Below, one piece after another: positions 27,562-35,510 of a DNA stretch of 45,411 nucleotides (position 1 is its first letter; every line of letters starts with the position of its first letter). The DNA is taken from contig NZ_SMKR01000039.1 in assembly GCF_004348725.1 (NCBI RefSeq), forward strand, positions 1 to 45,411. The letters are read 5' to 3'. The translations under genes were made by a program, and so were the position numbers. The notes under the pieces were generated by a model. It ran no database searches, was not told the DNA's origin, and saw only the letters and a program-made list of their open reading frames with translations. The stretch is from Kribbella turkmenica (GTDB taxonomy: Bacteria; Actinomycetota; Actinomycetes; Propionibacteriales; Kribbellaceae).

Positions 27562-28704
27562 ATGAGTACTGCGGTCGGTCGGGGTGCCGGCGAGAGCTGG
27601 CGGACCTTGAGGACACCACTGTTCGTCACCGGGCTGATCGTGCTGGGTGCGATCGTCATCATGATTGCGACCGCGGCCCGGACGTCGGGACCGTTCAGTC
27701 CGGATTCCAGCGAGCCGACCGGTGCACGGGCGTTGGCCACGCTGCTGGAGAACCACAACGTCACCGTGCGAGGCACTGAGGATCTGAACGACGCTCTCGC
27801 GCCCGGAGCAGGCAAGACCTTGCTCATCGGTCCGATGGGCCAACTGGATCGCTCGGACTGGGAGCGGATCGCCGACGCGGGGTGGAGCCACATCGTTCTC
27901 GTCCGGCCCGGCGCCCGCGCCTTGGAGGCGCTCGCACCCGGTGTCCGGGACAACGGGCAGGCGCTGTCCAACGGCAGCCGTGCCCCGGACTGCGACCTCC
28001 CGGCCGCGGTGAAGGCCGGCACGGCGACCGTCAGCGGTTCCACCTACTCCGCGCCGCCGGACGCCCAGGCCTGCTACGGCGACGGCATCACCAACACGGT
28101 GATCCGCCTGGAGACCGGAGGCCGGATCATCGACGTCGTGGGGTCGCAGCGCTCGTTCACCAACGCCCAACTCGCGGACGACGGCAACGCGGCGCTCGCG
28201 CTCAACCTGATAGGCACCCACCAGGACCTCACTTGGTACCTGCCGCAGTGGGAGTCCAGCGGGTACGACGGTCCCGACGAGGACGCGCCCCCGCTGATCC
28301 CGCCGAGCGTCCGCTACATCGGCTGGGCGCTCGCGTTCGCCGTACTCGTCGTGGCGCTGTGGAGAGGACGCCGGCTCGGGCCGGTGGTTGCCGAGCGGCT
28401 GCCGGTCATCGTGCACGCCGCCGAGACCACGGAGGGCCGGGCGCGGCTCTACCGCCGATCACGTGCGCGCGAGCGGGCCGCCGCCGCGCTCAGAGAGTCC
28501 GCGCTCGGCAAGCTCCACAAGGCGCACGGCATCCCCCGCCGGGCCGAGCCGTCCGCGGTCGTCGCGACCGTTGCCGCACGCACCGGCCGCGACCCGGCCA
28601 TGCTGTACGAACTGCTGTACGGCCTCCCGCCGCTCAGCGACGCCGCCCTGATGTCCTTGTCCCATGAACTCGACGTACTGACGCAGGAGGTACGACACCC
28701 ATGA
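27562..28704 (+). CDS. DUF4350 membrane-anchored protein
   Basis: A 380-residue protein with a transmembrane helix near residues 20-40 (FVTGLIVLGAIVIMIATAA), an extracytoplasmic DUF4350 domain (SSEPTGARALATLLENHNVTV, an ABC-type GldG-like fold), a second helix near 252-268 (IGWALAFAVLVVALWR) and a basic cytoplasmic tail. Family members sit between DUF4129 and MoxR genes and are thought to act with them in envelope assembly; direct evidence is lacking. The C-terminal codons contain AGGAGGT, which serves the next ORF. Confidence 0.85.
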   Translation: MSTAVGRGAGESWRTLRTPLFVTGLIVLGAIVIMIATAARTSGPFSPDSSEPTGARALATLLENHNVTVRGTEDLNDALAPGAGKTLLIGPMGQLDRSDWERIADAGWSHIVLVRPGARALEALAPGVRDNGQALSNGSRAPDCDLPAAVKAGTATVSGSTYSAPPDAQACYGDGITNTVIRLETGGRIIDVVGSQRSFTNAQLADDGNAALALNLIGTHQDLTWYLPQWESSGYDGPDEDAPPLIPPSVRYIGWALAFAVLVVALWRGRRLGPVVAERLPVIVHAAETTEGRARLYRRSRARERAAAALRESALGKLHKAHGIPRRAEPSAVVATVAARTGRDPAMLYELLYGLPPLSDAALMSLSHELDVLTQEVRHP

Positions 28705-28868
28705 CTGTGCACCGTGCCGCGCCTCCGGCGCGCCAGCCCATGGGGTTGTTGCTCCCGGTCTTCCCTCGTCGCTCCACTCGCTTCGTCCCCTCCGCTCCTC
28801 AGCCCAGGCAGGGAGGCGCCACGGCCGCGCTCCCTCCACTCGTCAGTCCACGCCGGGAGGCCCCGTGA
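28701..28868 (+). CDS. Candidate 55-residue small protein between DUF4350 and MoxR
   Basis: ATG at 28701 overlaps the DUF4350 stop (ATGA) and has a consensus AGGAGGT at 28685-28691, nine bases upstream. Its TGA overlaps the MoxR GTG (GTGA). The peptide is basic and Pro/Arg/Ala-rich with a short hydrophobic stretch (MGLLLPVF). Third-position GC, counted by eye, is about 76 percent, lower than the neighbours, and I recognise no family. It could be a translated linker, a real small protein, or a short inserted repeat-like segment that happens to stay open. Confidence 0.4.
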   Translation: MTVHRAAPPARQPMGLLLPVFPRRSTRFVPSAPQPRQGGATAALPPLVSPRREAP

Positions 28869-29836
28869 CCAGCACCGAGATCAGCGCCGACCAGGCGAGG
28901 CAGGCGCTGGTTGCGCTGCGGACCGAGATCGGCAAGGCGGTGGTCGGCCAGGACACCGCGGTGACCGCCCTGGTGCTCGCCCTGCTCTGCCGCGGCCACG
29001 TGCTGCTCGAAGGCGTCCCCGGGACCGCGAAGACGCTGATGGTGCGCGCACTGTCGATGGCCATGCGGCTGGACACCAAGCGGGTGCAGTTCACCCCGGA
29101 CCTGATGCCCGGTGACGTCACCGGCTCGCTCGTGTACGACGCCAAGTCGAGCGAGTTCGAATTTCGGCCGGGCCCGGTGTTCACCAACATCCTGCTGGCC
29201 GACGAGATCAACCGGACACCGCCGAAGACCCAGGCCGCGCTGCTGGAGGCCATGGAGGAACGGCAGGTCACCATCGACGGCGAGCCGCGCAAGCTCCCGG
29301 TCCCGTTCGTGGTCGCCGCGACCCAGAACCCGATCGAGTACGAAGGCACCTATCCGTTGCCTGAGGCCCAGCTCGACCGGTTCCTGCTCAAGGTCACGCT
29401 CGACATCCCGCCGCGCGACGCCGAGATCGCCGTACTGGCCCGGCACGCGCAGGGCTTCGACCCGCGGGACCTCGCCGCCGCCGGCCTGCGTCCAGTGGCC
29501 GGGCCCGAGGACCTGCTGGCCGCGCAGTCCGCAGTACGTCGGGTGGCCGTGCGGGAGGACGTGCTGGCGTACGTCGTCGACCTGTGCCGGGCCACGCGGC
29601 AGTCGCCGTCGTTGCAGCTCGGGGTGTCGCCGCGAGGGGCGACGGCCTTGCTGGCGGTGTCCCGTGCGTGGGCCTGGCTGTCCGGACGCGACTACGTCAT
29701 CCCGGACGACGTGAAGGCAATGGCGCGTCCATGCCTCCGGCATCGAGTGCAGGTGCGTCCGGAGGCCGAGCTCGAGGGCGTGAGCGCGGACGCCGTACTC
29801 GAGAGCGTGCTGGCGACGGTGCCGGTGCCCCGATGA
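28865..29836 (+). CDS. MoxR-family AAA+ ATPase
   Basis: A 323-residue AAA+ chaperone-type ATPase. Walker A is GVPGTAKT (residues 50-57), Walker B LLADEINR (Asp113-Glu114), sensor 1 AATQNPIEYEGTYPLPEAQLDRF, and a C-terminal lid domain. MoxR ATPases remodel or activate partner proteins, usually those with von Willebrand-like domains, encoded alongside DUF58 proteins as here. GTG at 28865 has GGGAGG upstream. Cotranscribed with the DUF58 gene, which starts 14 bases after the MoxR stop. Confidence 0.93.
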   Translation: MTSTEISADQARQALVALRTEIGKAVVGQDTAVTALVLALLCRGHVLLEGVPGTAKTLMVRALSMAMRLDTKRVQFTPDLMPGDVTGSLVYDAKSSEFEFRPGPVFTNILLADEINRTPPKTQAALLEAMEERQVTIDGEPRKLPVPFVVAATQNPIEYEGTYPLPEAQLDRFLLKVTLDIPPRDAEIAVLARHAQGFDPRDLAAAGLRPVAGPEDLLAAQSAVRRVAVREDVLAYVVDLCRATRQSPSLQLGVSPRGATALLAVSRAWAWLSGRDYVIPDDVKAMARPCLRHRVQVRPEAELEGVSADAVLESVLATVPVPR

Positions 29837-29850
29837 TCGCGTCCGGCTGA
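29833..29850 (+). other. Five-codon ORF bridging MoxR and DUF58
   Basis: ATG at 29833 overlaps the MoxR stop (ATGA) and its TGA overlaps the DUF58 ATG (TGATG). Neither start has a visible ribosome-binding site. The layout would let terminating ribosomes reinitiate in steps; it is too short to be a functional protein. Confidence 0.3.
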
Positions 29851-31142
29851 TGGTGCTCACAGGTCGTGCCGGGCTGCTGGCCGCGGTCGGCGTCGTTTTC
29901 GTCGCTGTGGTGACGCCGCGCTGGGCTGGAGTCGGCATCGTCGTCGCGGTCGTGCTGATGGTCTGCCTGGTCGACATGCTGCTGGCAGGATCTCCCCGGC
30001 GGCTACAGCTCAGTCGCGTGGGTGACAACGCCGTACGGCTGGGTGAGCCGGCTGTAGTGCAGTTGCTGGTCGCCAACCCGGGTCGGCGGGTCAAAGGGCT
30101 GCTGCGTGACGCGTGGCCACCGTCGGCCGGCGTACAGGACCCGCCGCACAAGCTGGATCTGCCCCACGGGGAGCGTCGGCGGCTGACGACGCATCTGCTG
30201 CCCACGCGGCGTGGTGACCGGCAGGCTGACCGCGTGACGATCCGGTCGATCGGTCCGCTCGGCTTCGCTGGGCGGCAGGGGTCGCACCGGGTGCCGTGGA
30301 CTGTCCGGGCGCTGCCGCCGTTCAAGAGTCGCAAACACTTGCCGTCGCGGCTGGCCCGGTTGCGGGAGCTGGACGGGCGGACTGCGTTGCTGGTGAGGGG
30401 CCAGGGCACCGAGTTCGACTCGCTGCGGGACTACGTGCCCGGTGACGACGTGCGGAGCATCGACTGGCGGGCGACGGCCCGGCGCGGCAACGTCGTACTG
30501 CGGACGTGGCGGCCCGAACGCGATCGCCAGGTCGCCATCGTGATCGACTCCGGGCGGATGTCTGCCGGACGCGTCGGCGACGCTCCGCGTCTTGACCATG
30601 CGATGGACGCGGCGTTGCTGCTGGCCGCGTTGGCCACTCGTGCGGGTGACCGGGTTTCCTTGCTGGCCTGCGATTCCGCGGTGCGGGCCGACGTACGGCG
30701 ACCTGCGCCGGAGGACGTGTTGCCGTCGTTCGTCAACGCGCTGGCGAACGTCGAAGCCGAGTTGGTGCAGACGGACTTCCGGGTCGTTGTGTCCCAAGTC
30801 CTCGAACGTCTCGGTCAGCGGTCGCTCGTCGTACTGCTGACCGGCCTCGACCCGGCCGTGATCGAGGAGTCGCTGCTCCCGGTCATCGGCCCGCTGCTGC
30901 GCCGGCACGTCATCGTGCTCGCCTCCGTCGCCGACCCGCGGTTGACCGAGCTCGAGTCCACGAGATCCGACCTGATCGAGGTCTACGGCGCCGCCTCCGC
31001 CGCCCGCACCCGCCTCGACCGCGAACGCGTGACCGCCATCCTCACCCGAGCCGGCGTCACCGTGGTCGACGAAAACCCCGACCAGATCGCCCCCGCCCTC
31101 GCCGACACCTACCTTGCCCTCAAAAGGGCCGGTCGCCTCTAA
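29850..31142 (+). CDS. DUF58 protein
   Basis: A 430-residue protein. Two N-terminal transmembrane helices (residues ~5-45) precede a beta-rich region and the DUF58 signature GTEFDSLRDYVPGDDVRSIDW then RRGNVVLRTW. The C-terminal half resembles a von Willebrand A fold (VAIVIDSGRM, then RSLVVLLTGLD), consistent with being a MoxR client. No ribosome-binding site precedes the ATG, so translation probably depends on the upstream frame. Last gene of the plus-strand operon. Confidence 0.9.
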   Translation: MVLTGRAGLLAAVGVVFVAVVTPRWAGVGIVVAVVLMVCLVDMLLAGSPRRLQLSRVGDNAVRLGEPAVVQLLVANPGRRVKGLLRDAWPPSAGVQDPPHKLDLPHGERRRLTTHLLPTRRGDRQADRVTIRSIGPLGFAGRQGSHRVPWTVRALPPFKSRKHLPSRLARLRELDGRTALLVRGQGTEFDSLRDYVPGDDVRSIDWRATARRGNVVLRTWRPERDRQVAIVIDSGRMSAGRVGDAPRLDHAMDAALLLAALATRAGDRVSLLACDSAVRADVRRPAPEDVLPSFVNALANVEAELVQTDFRVVVSQVLERLGQRSLVVLLTGLDPAVIEESLLPVIGPLLRRHVIVLASVADPRLTELESTRSDLIEVYGAASAARTRLDRERVTAILTRAGVTVVDENPDQIAPALADTYLALKRAGRL

Positions 31143-31259
31143 CCCCTCAGCACGAACCACGCGTGCCACGCGGTCCCGCCCACCCGGCTCTCGTTCAGGC
31201 TTGTCGCCCGTGCAACCGGCTGCCACCGCGCGATCGACGCTTGAGTGGATTGTCGACAC

Positions 31260-31967
31260 CTAAGCCCGCGAGCTCTGGAGCAGAACCCGCTCGAAGGCCT
31301 CGCGGTTGGCTGCGGTGAAGGCGTGTTCGCTGCGGGACCAGGTGACGCGGCCGGCTCGTTGGTCGTCGGTCACCTCGACCGTGGTCGAGGTCCAGAAGCG
31401 GGCGTTGCGGAGTTGACGTTCGAGGATCGCGTCGACGACTGCGTGGCGTGGTGGACCGGTGAGGCCGTAGGCGTCGACGAGCACGTTCACCTGTGCAGGC
31501 TGAGATTCCAGCGGACGCTTCGACGCGATGCACCACGTCCAGGCGGCGTACCCGATGTCCTCCAGCGCGTCACCAGGCTCGGCCAGGTCGAAGTCGATCA
31601 TCGCAACCGGTTGACCGTCGCGGAAGACGAAGTTGTTCGGACCCGGGTCGTGGTGGCAGACCACCTCACGGTGGCCGGCGAGTCGGCTGCCGCGGGTGGT
31701 GTCGTGAAAGGCCCGCAGCAGCCGGCCGGCGGCGGCGACCTGTTCGTCGGCCCAGGGCTGGAACTTGGTGGGGACCCAGCCGTCCAGGTACGTGAGGATG
31801 TCCCGGCCCTCCTCGTCCTGCCCGAGGTGGCGAGGGACGATGTGGAGTCCTCGCTCCTCGAGCAGCTTCAGGAGGTCCCCGGTGAACGGCGACGCGGGTC
31901 GGCGGACGGTGTCGCCGACCCGGACGACGCCCTTCGTCAGCCGGCCGCCGGTCAGCGCTGTGCTCAC
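31260..31967 (-). CDS. APH-fold phosphotransferase
   Basis: A 235-residue kinase-fold protein. The catalytic loop HHDPGPNN fits HxDxxxxN, and MIDFDLAEPGDALEDIGYAAW carries the metal-binding Asp and the following acidic motif. It is shorter than classical aminoglycoside kinases: the N-terminal lobe is compact (GGRLTKGVVRVGDTVRR resembles the short phosphate loop of small APH proteins). Substrate unknown. Its GTG overlaps the AHSA1-VOC stop by four bases (GTGA), so it is the last gene of the ArsR-led operon. Confidence 0.82.
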   Translation of the reverse strand: MSTALTGGRLTKGVVRVGDTVRRPASPFTGDLLKLLEERGLHIVPRHLGQDEEGRDILTYLDGWVPTKFQPWADEQVAAAGRLLRAFHDTTRGSRLAGHREVVCHHDPGPNNFVFRDGQPVAMIDFDLAEPGDALEDIGYAAWTWCIASKRPLESQPAQVNVLVDAYGLTGPPRHAVVDAILERQLRNARFWTSTTVEVTDDQRAGRVTWSRSEHAFTAANREAFERVLLQSSRA

Positions 31968-32779
31968 TGCCCCGGGCGGGCCTGGGCGAAGACCCAGCGG
32001 TGACCTTCGTGGTCTTCGGCCTCGTACCGGCGGTAACCGTGCTGGTGGATCTCGGAGAGGATCTTGGCGCCGCTGGACGTACTGCGGGCGAAATGGGCGT
32101 CGAGGTCGTCGACGTACACCCAGGTCTCGTGGTCCAGGCCGACGGAGCGGTTCTCGGTGCGCTTGAACAGCAGAATCGCGGCCGAGCCGACGTGCAGCTC
32201 GATCCAGGACGGGTTCTGGCCCTCGGCCGGGATCTTGTCCCACGAGTCGAGGCCGAAGACTGTGTGCAGCCAGCGGGCCGCGGCCGCGGGATCTCCGTAG
32301 TGCAAGGCGATCGCTAGTCTGTCGAGCTCGCGGGGGGTCCGGGGTGCGGAATCGCGCCGGCTGACCCAGGCGGGGAACCAGTGCAAGACGTTCGGCCAGG
32401 CGTAGACGGCCTTGGTGCCGCCCTCGACCAGGGATTCCACGACGGTGACACGGGTGCCGCCGTCGACCGGGTCGAAGGTGATCCGGGTCTCGGTGTCGTC
32501 GACCGAGCTGCGGTAGGCGAACACCGCACCCGGCTCCCAGACCGTGATCCGGCCCCGCTCCAGGGCATCCCCCGGGGGCGTCGCATACACCTCCAGATAG
32601 CGGCCGCCGACCCCCGGCTCGATCCGCACCTCGACCACCCGGGCGGAGTCCCAGAAGTTGATCGGGCCACGCACCCACCACAGGTCGATCTCCTCGGTGA
32701 AGATGCGGAACGCGGTCGCCGGATCGACGTCGACCTCAACCGACGCCGTGGCCGATCGCGGCAATGGCTCCTGCGTCAT
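31964..32779 (-). CDS. AHSA1/SRPBCC-VOC (glyoxalase-like) fusion
   Basis: A 271-residue two-domain protein. Residues ~10-135 are an AHSA1-type SRPBCC fold (ASVEVDVDPATAFRIFTEEIDLWW, GGTRVTVVESLVEGG), which binds hydrophobic ligands. Residues ~150-268 are a vicinal-oxygen-chelate domain resembling bleomycin-resistance/glyoxalase proteins (LAIALHYGDPAAAARWLHTVFG, WVYVDDLDAHFARS, YEAEDHEGHRWVFAQ). The two usually occur as separate genes. The ATG overlaps the ArsR stop (ATGA). A role in binding or modifying a small hydrophobic or electrophilic compound is inferred only. Confidence 0.85.
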   Translation of the reverse strand: MTQEPLPRSATASVEVDVDPATAFRIFTEEIDLWWVRGPINFWDSARVVEVRIEPGVGGRYLEVYATPPGDALERGRITVWEPGAVFAYRSSVDDTETRITFDPVDGGTRVTVVESLVEGGTKAVYAWPNVLHWFPAWVSRRDSAPRTPRELDRLAIALHYGDPAAAARWLHTVFGLDSWDKIPAEGQNPSWIELHVGSAAILLFKRTENRSVGLDHETWVYVDDLDAHFARSTSSGAKILSEIHQHGYRRYEAEDHEGHRWVFAQARPGQ

Positions 32780-33111
32780 GACGACTCCTTTTGCTCGACG
32801 TGTCGCTTGAACGAGCCCAACTGGTCGCGCCAGTGCGCCTGGACCTGGTCCAGCCAGGCCTGCACGGCGACCACGGGCTCGGGATTCAGCCGGAAGATCC
32901 GCACCCGCGCGTCGTCCGGGCCGCGCTCGTCGGCGACCAGACCGGCGGACAGCAGGATGCGCAGGTGCCGGCTCATCGCGGGGGACGACGAACCGGTCGC
33001 CGCGGCGAGCTGACCGGCACGCTGCGGTCCTTCGCCGAGCAACCGGACGACCTGCCGCCGGGTCGGATCAGCCAGTACCTCGAAGAACCGGTCGACCTGA
33101 TCTTCCACCAT
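32776..33111 (-). CDS. ArsR-family repressor
   Basis: A 111-residue winged-helix regulator: FFEVLADPTRRQVVRLLGEG, then the recognition segment TGSSSPAMSRHLRILLSAGLV and a wing with GPDDARVRIFRL. There are no metal-binding Cys clusters, so it belongs to the ArsR group that accompanies AHSA1/SRPBCC genes rather than a metal sensor. First gene of a three-gene operon with 4-base overlaps. No ribosome-binding site is seen, and a TTGACA-containing promoter lies so close that the mRNA may be leaderless. Confidence 0.9.
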   Translation of the reverse strand: MVEDQVDRFFEVLADPTRRQVVRLLGEGPQRAGQLAAATGSSSPAMSRHLRILLSAGLVADERGPDDARVRIFRLNPEPVVAVQAWLDQVQAHWRDQLGSFKRHVEQKESS

Positions 33112-33118
33112 GCCGCAA

Positions 33119-33147
33119 TAGTTCTAGGTTTCATTAACTGTTGTCAA
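33119..33147 (-). promoter_or_regulatory. Predicted arsR promoter
   Basis: Minus strand: TTGACA (33147-33142), 17-bp spacer, GAACTA (33124-33119). The -10 ends only 7 bases before the ArsR ATG, so transcripts probably start at or next to the start codon. The local AT-richness stands out from the flanks. Confidence 0.5.
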
Positions 33148-33215
33148 TGGCTGGAAGCACCTTCCACCTCCGCAGACAGTCTTCGTCGGCCTCGTCCGGT
33201 GGTTGGATGGGCGGC

Positions 33216-33470
33216 ATGAGTGAGAGAGATGTCGAGAAGGACTACTCGGTCGCCGACTTCGCGGCCAAGCTGCGGCGGCTCGCGGACGCCCTGGAGACGG
33301 GCAAGCCGTTCCGGATCCAGATCGCCGGCGAGCGGTTCACCGTTCCGCGGAATGCGAGGATCAGCGTCGAGCACGAGCGCAGCGAGGACGAGGAAGAAGT
33401 CGAGTTCCAGCTGAAGTGGTCCCTCGCCGACGCCGAGGAAGCACCGGAAGCCGGCACCGCCGAGGTCTGA
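33216..33470 (+). CDS. Amphi-Trp domain protein
   Basis: An 84-residue protein with an N-terminal helix (DFAAKLRRLADALETGKPF), two central strands (FRIQIAGERFTVP) and a C-terminal strand EVEFQLKWS rich in alternating acidic and hydrophobic residues, as in the amphi-Trp domain family of unknown function. The ATG at 33216 begins just before the conserved part; an open frame to 33141 adds a non-conserved stretch. Monocistronic, divergent from arsR and convergent with the opp operon. Confidence 0.75.
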   Translation: MSERDVEKDYSVADFAAKLRRLADALETGKPFRIQIAGERFTVPRNARISVEHERSEDEEEVEFQLKWSLADAEEAPEAGTAEV

Positions 33471-33488
33471 CCCACCCCGCAACATCAA

Positions 33489-33561
33489 GGGTTATCCGCG
33501 CGACTTGCCGGTTCTCCCCTCGTGTCATCGGGGGAGAACCGGCAACCCCAGGGGTTATCCG
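33489..33561. repeat. Direct repeats flanking the hairpin
   Basis: GGGTTATCCG at 33489-33498 and again at 33552-33561, 63 bp apart, one on each side of the perfect hairpin. The pair looks like flanking direct repeats but no transposase or other element is present. Confidence 0.55.
33505..33545. terminator. 15-bp hairpin, probable bidirectional terminator
   Basis: TTGCCGGTTCTCCCC (33505-33519) pairs perfectly with 33531-33545 around an 11-base loop. It lies between two convergent genes (amphi-Trp protein ending 33470, opp ATPase ending 33611). Confidence 0.75.
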
Positions 33562-33610
33562 TTCGAATGCCACTCGGGGTGCGGTTTCGGGTACGGCGTG
33601 GGCGGCGGGG

Positions 33611-34558
33611 TCAACGGGGTGTGGGTACCTGGGCCAGGTGGCAGGCGACCTCGGAGCCGGTGGTGGTTGGCGGGAGCACCGGAAGTGGCGTGGTGTGGCA
33701 GGCGTCGGCGCCCTTGCCCGCGGCGACCAGTTGGCAGCGGGGATGGAACCGGCAGCCCGTCGGGATGCGGGTCGGGTCCGGTGGCTCGCCGCTCAGCACG
33801 ATCCGCTGCGGGGACTCGGGCAGCACCGACAGCAACGCCTGCGTGTACGGATGCTGCGGGTTCGTCAGCACCTCCTCGGTCGACCCGGACTCGACGATCC
33901 GGCCCAGGTACATGACCGCGACCCGGTCCGCGATGTTCCAGGCCAGCCCGAGATCGTGCGTCACCACCAGCGCCGCCAGGCCGAGCTCGTCGCGCAACCG
34001 GAGCAGCAACGCCAGGATCTCCCCCCGCACGGACGCGTCCAGCGACGCGACCGGTTCGTCGGCGATCAGCAGCTTAGGGCTCAGGGCCAGAGCCCCCGCG
34101 ATCACGACCCGCTGCCGCTGACCGCCCGACAACTCGTGCGGGTACCGCAGGAAGAACCGCTCAGGTGGGCGCAGCCCGGCGCGGGACAGCGCTGACGCGA
34201 CCACCTCCTCCTCGTCCGGCAACCCGTGGATCCGCGGTCCTTCGGCGACCGCCTCGTAGACGGTCTGTCGCGGATTGAGCGAGCCCATCGGGTCCTGCAG
34301 CACCAACTGGACCTGCCGGCGGAAGGCCCGCAGCCGTCGGCCCGTGTAGCTCAGCGGCGTCCCGTCGTACGAGACCTGCCCGGACGTCGGCCGTTCGAGA
34401 CCGAGCAACGTCCGGGCCAGCGTGGTCTTGCCGCACCCGGACTCGCCGACCAGCGCGACGATCTCACCGGCGCCGATGGACAGGTTGACCCCGTCCACCG
34501 CCCGGGCACGCCGCCCGCGCGACGCGAACTCGACTGCGACCTCAGTTGCCTCGAGCAC
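33611..34558 (-). CDS. oppF: Oligopeptide ABC transporter ATPase (OppF-type)
   Basis: A 315-residue ATPase. Walker A GESGCGKTTLA, Q-loop LVLQDPMGSLNPRQTV, ABC signature ELSGGQRQRV, Walker B LLIADEPVASLD and switch His VVTHDLG are intact. The C-terminal oligopeptide-transporter extension has Cys residues in GCRFHPRCQ, typical of Opp/Dpp ATPases. GTG at 34558 with GGGGGAGG upstream. It overlaps the preceding ATPase gene by 17 bases. It pairs with the OppD-type ATPase to drive uptake. Substrate could be peptides or related compounds. Confidence 0.92.
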   Translation of the reverse strand: MLEATEVAVEFASRGRRARAVDGVNLSIGAGEIVALVGESGCGKTTLARTLLGLERPTSGQVSYDGTPLSYTGRRLRAFRRQVQLVLQDPMGSLNPRQTVYEAVAEGPRIHGLPDEEEVVASALSRAGLRPPERFFLRYPHELSGGQRQRVVIAGALALSPKLLIADEPVASLDASVRGEILALLLRLRDELGLAALVVTHDLGLAWNIADRVAVMYLGRIVESGSTEEVLTNPQHPYTQALLSVLPESPQRIVLSGEPPDPTRIPTGCRFHPRCQLVAAGKGADACHTTPLPVLPPTTTGSEVACHLAQVPTPR

Positions 34559-35510
34559 GATCCTCCCCCACCAGAACACAGGCCGCGGTACGGCGCTCAC
34601 CCGCTGGTCGCAGGTCGACCGGCGTACTCGAACACGACTCCAGCGCCACCGGGCAGCGCGGGTGGAAGGCACAGCCGCCCGGCAGTTGCTGCGGATCCGG
34701 CGGATCGCCGGCCAGCCCGCGCGGAGCCAGCCGCGAGGCCGGGTCGCCGACCGTCGGGAAGGCGGCCGCGAGCGCCTGACTGTACGGGTGCCGGAACTCA
34801 CCGGACGACGGACCCGCCTCGACCAGCCGGCCGGCGTACATCACCGCCAGCCGGTCGCATACGTCGGCGAGCACCGACAGGTCGTGCGAGATCATCAGCA
34901 GCGAGATGTCGTGCTCGGCGATCAACCGCCGGATCAGCGTGAGCACCTGCGCCTGCACCATCAGGTCGAGCGCGGTCGTCGGTTCGTCCGCGATGATCAG
35001 GCGCGGCGAGCACGCCAGCGCCATCGCGATCATCACTCGTTGCCGTTGGCCACCACTCAGCTCGTGCGGGTAGCTCCGTGCCCGCCAGGTCGGCAACCCG
35101 ACCTGCTCCAGCAACTCCCGCACCCGCGCGGAAGCCTGCGCGCCGGAGGCCAACCGGTGCACGAGGAGCGGTTCGGCGATCTGGTCCCCGATCCGCTGCA
35201 CCGGGTTCAGCCCGTGCTGCGCGCCCTGAAACACGATCGACGCCGCCGACCACCGGACCGCGCGCAGCCGGCCCCACTTCATCGCCAGCACGTCTTCACC
35301 GTCGAGCAGCACCCGCCCGTCCAAGCGTGCCGACCGCGGCAGCAGCCGCAGCAACGCCATCGCGACCGACGACTTCCCGGACCCCGACTCCCCGGCCAGC
35401 CCGAGCGCCTCACCGGCGTCCAGCGACAGCGAAACCCCGCGTACGGCGGGAACGTCGCCGGCCGCGATCCGGTAGGTGACGGACAGGTCGTCCACCTCGA
35501 GCAGACTCAT
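34542..35510 (-). CDS. oppD: Oligopeptide ABC transporter ATPase (OppD-type)
   Basis: A 322-residue ATPase with Walker A GESGSGKSS, Q-loop IVFQGAQHGLNPVQRIGDQ (typical of OppD), signature ELSGGQRQRV, Walker B LIIADEPTTALD and switch His MISHDLS. The C-terminal oligopeptide-transport domain carries GCAFHPRCP with its Cys pair. The ATG overlaps the upstream permease stop by one base (TGATG). It is the heterodimer partner of the OppF-type protein. Confidence 0.92.
   Translation of the reverse strand: MSLLEVDDLSVTYRIAAGDVPAVRGVSLSLDAGEALGLAGESGSGKSSVAMALLRLLPRSARLDGRVLLDGEDVLAMKWGRLRAVRWSAASIVFQGAQHGLNPVQRIGDQIAEPLLVHRLASGAQASARVRELLEQVGLPTWRARSYPHELSGGQRQRVMIAMALACSPRLIIADEPTTALDLMVQAQVLTLIRRLIAEHDISLLMISHDLSVLADVCDRLAVMYAGRLVEAGPSSGEFRHPYSQALAAAFPTVGDPASRLAPRGLAGDPPDPQQLPGGCAFHPRCPVALESCSSTPVDLRPAGERRTAACVLVGEDRARGN

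Noticed and set aside
31143..31259. Terminator between the DUF58 gene and the phosphotransferase
   Set aside because: Only weak, short complementarities were found; nothing comparable to the other terminators in the window.
33489..33561. Integron attC-like or IS end
   Set aside because: The repeats do not match the attC core consensus and there is no integrase or transposase.
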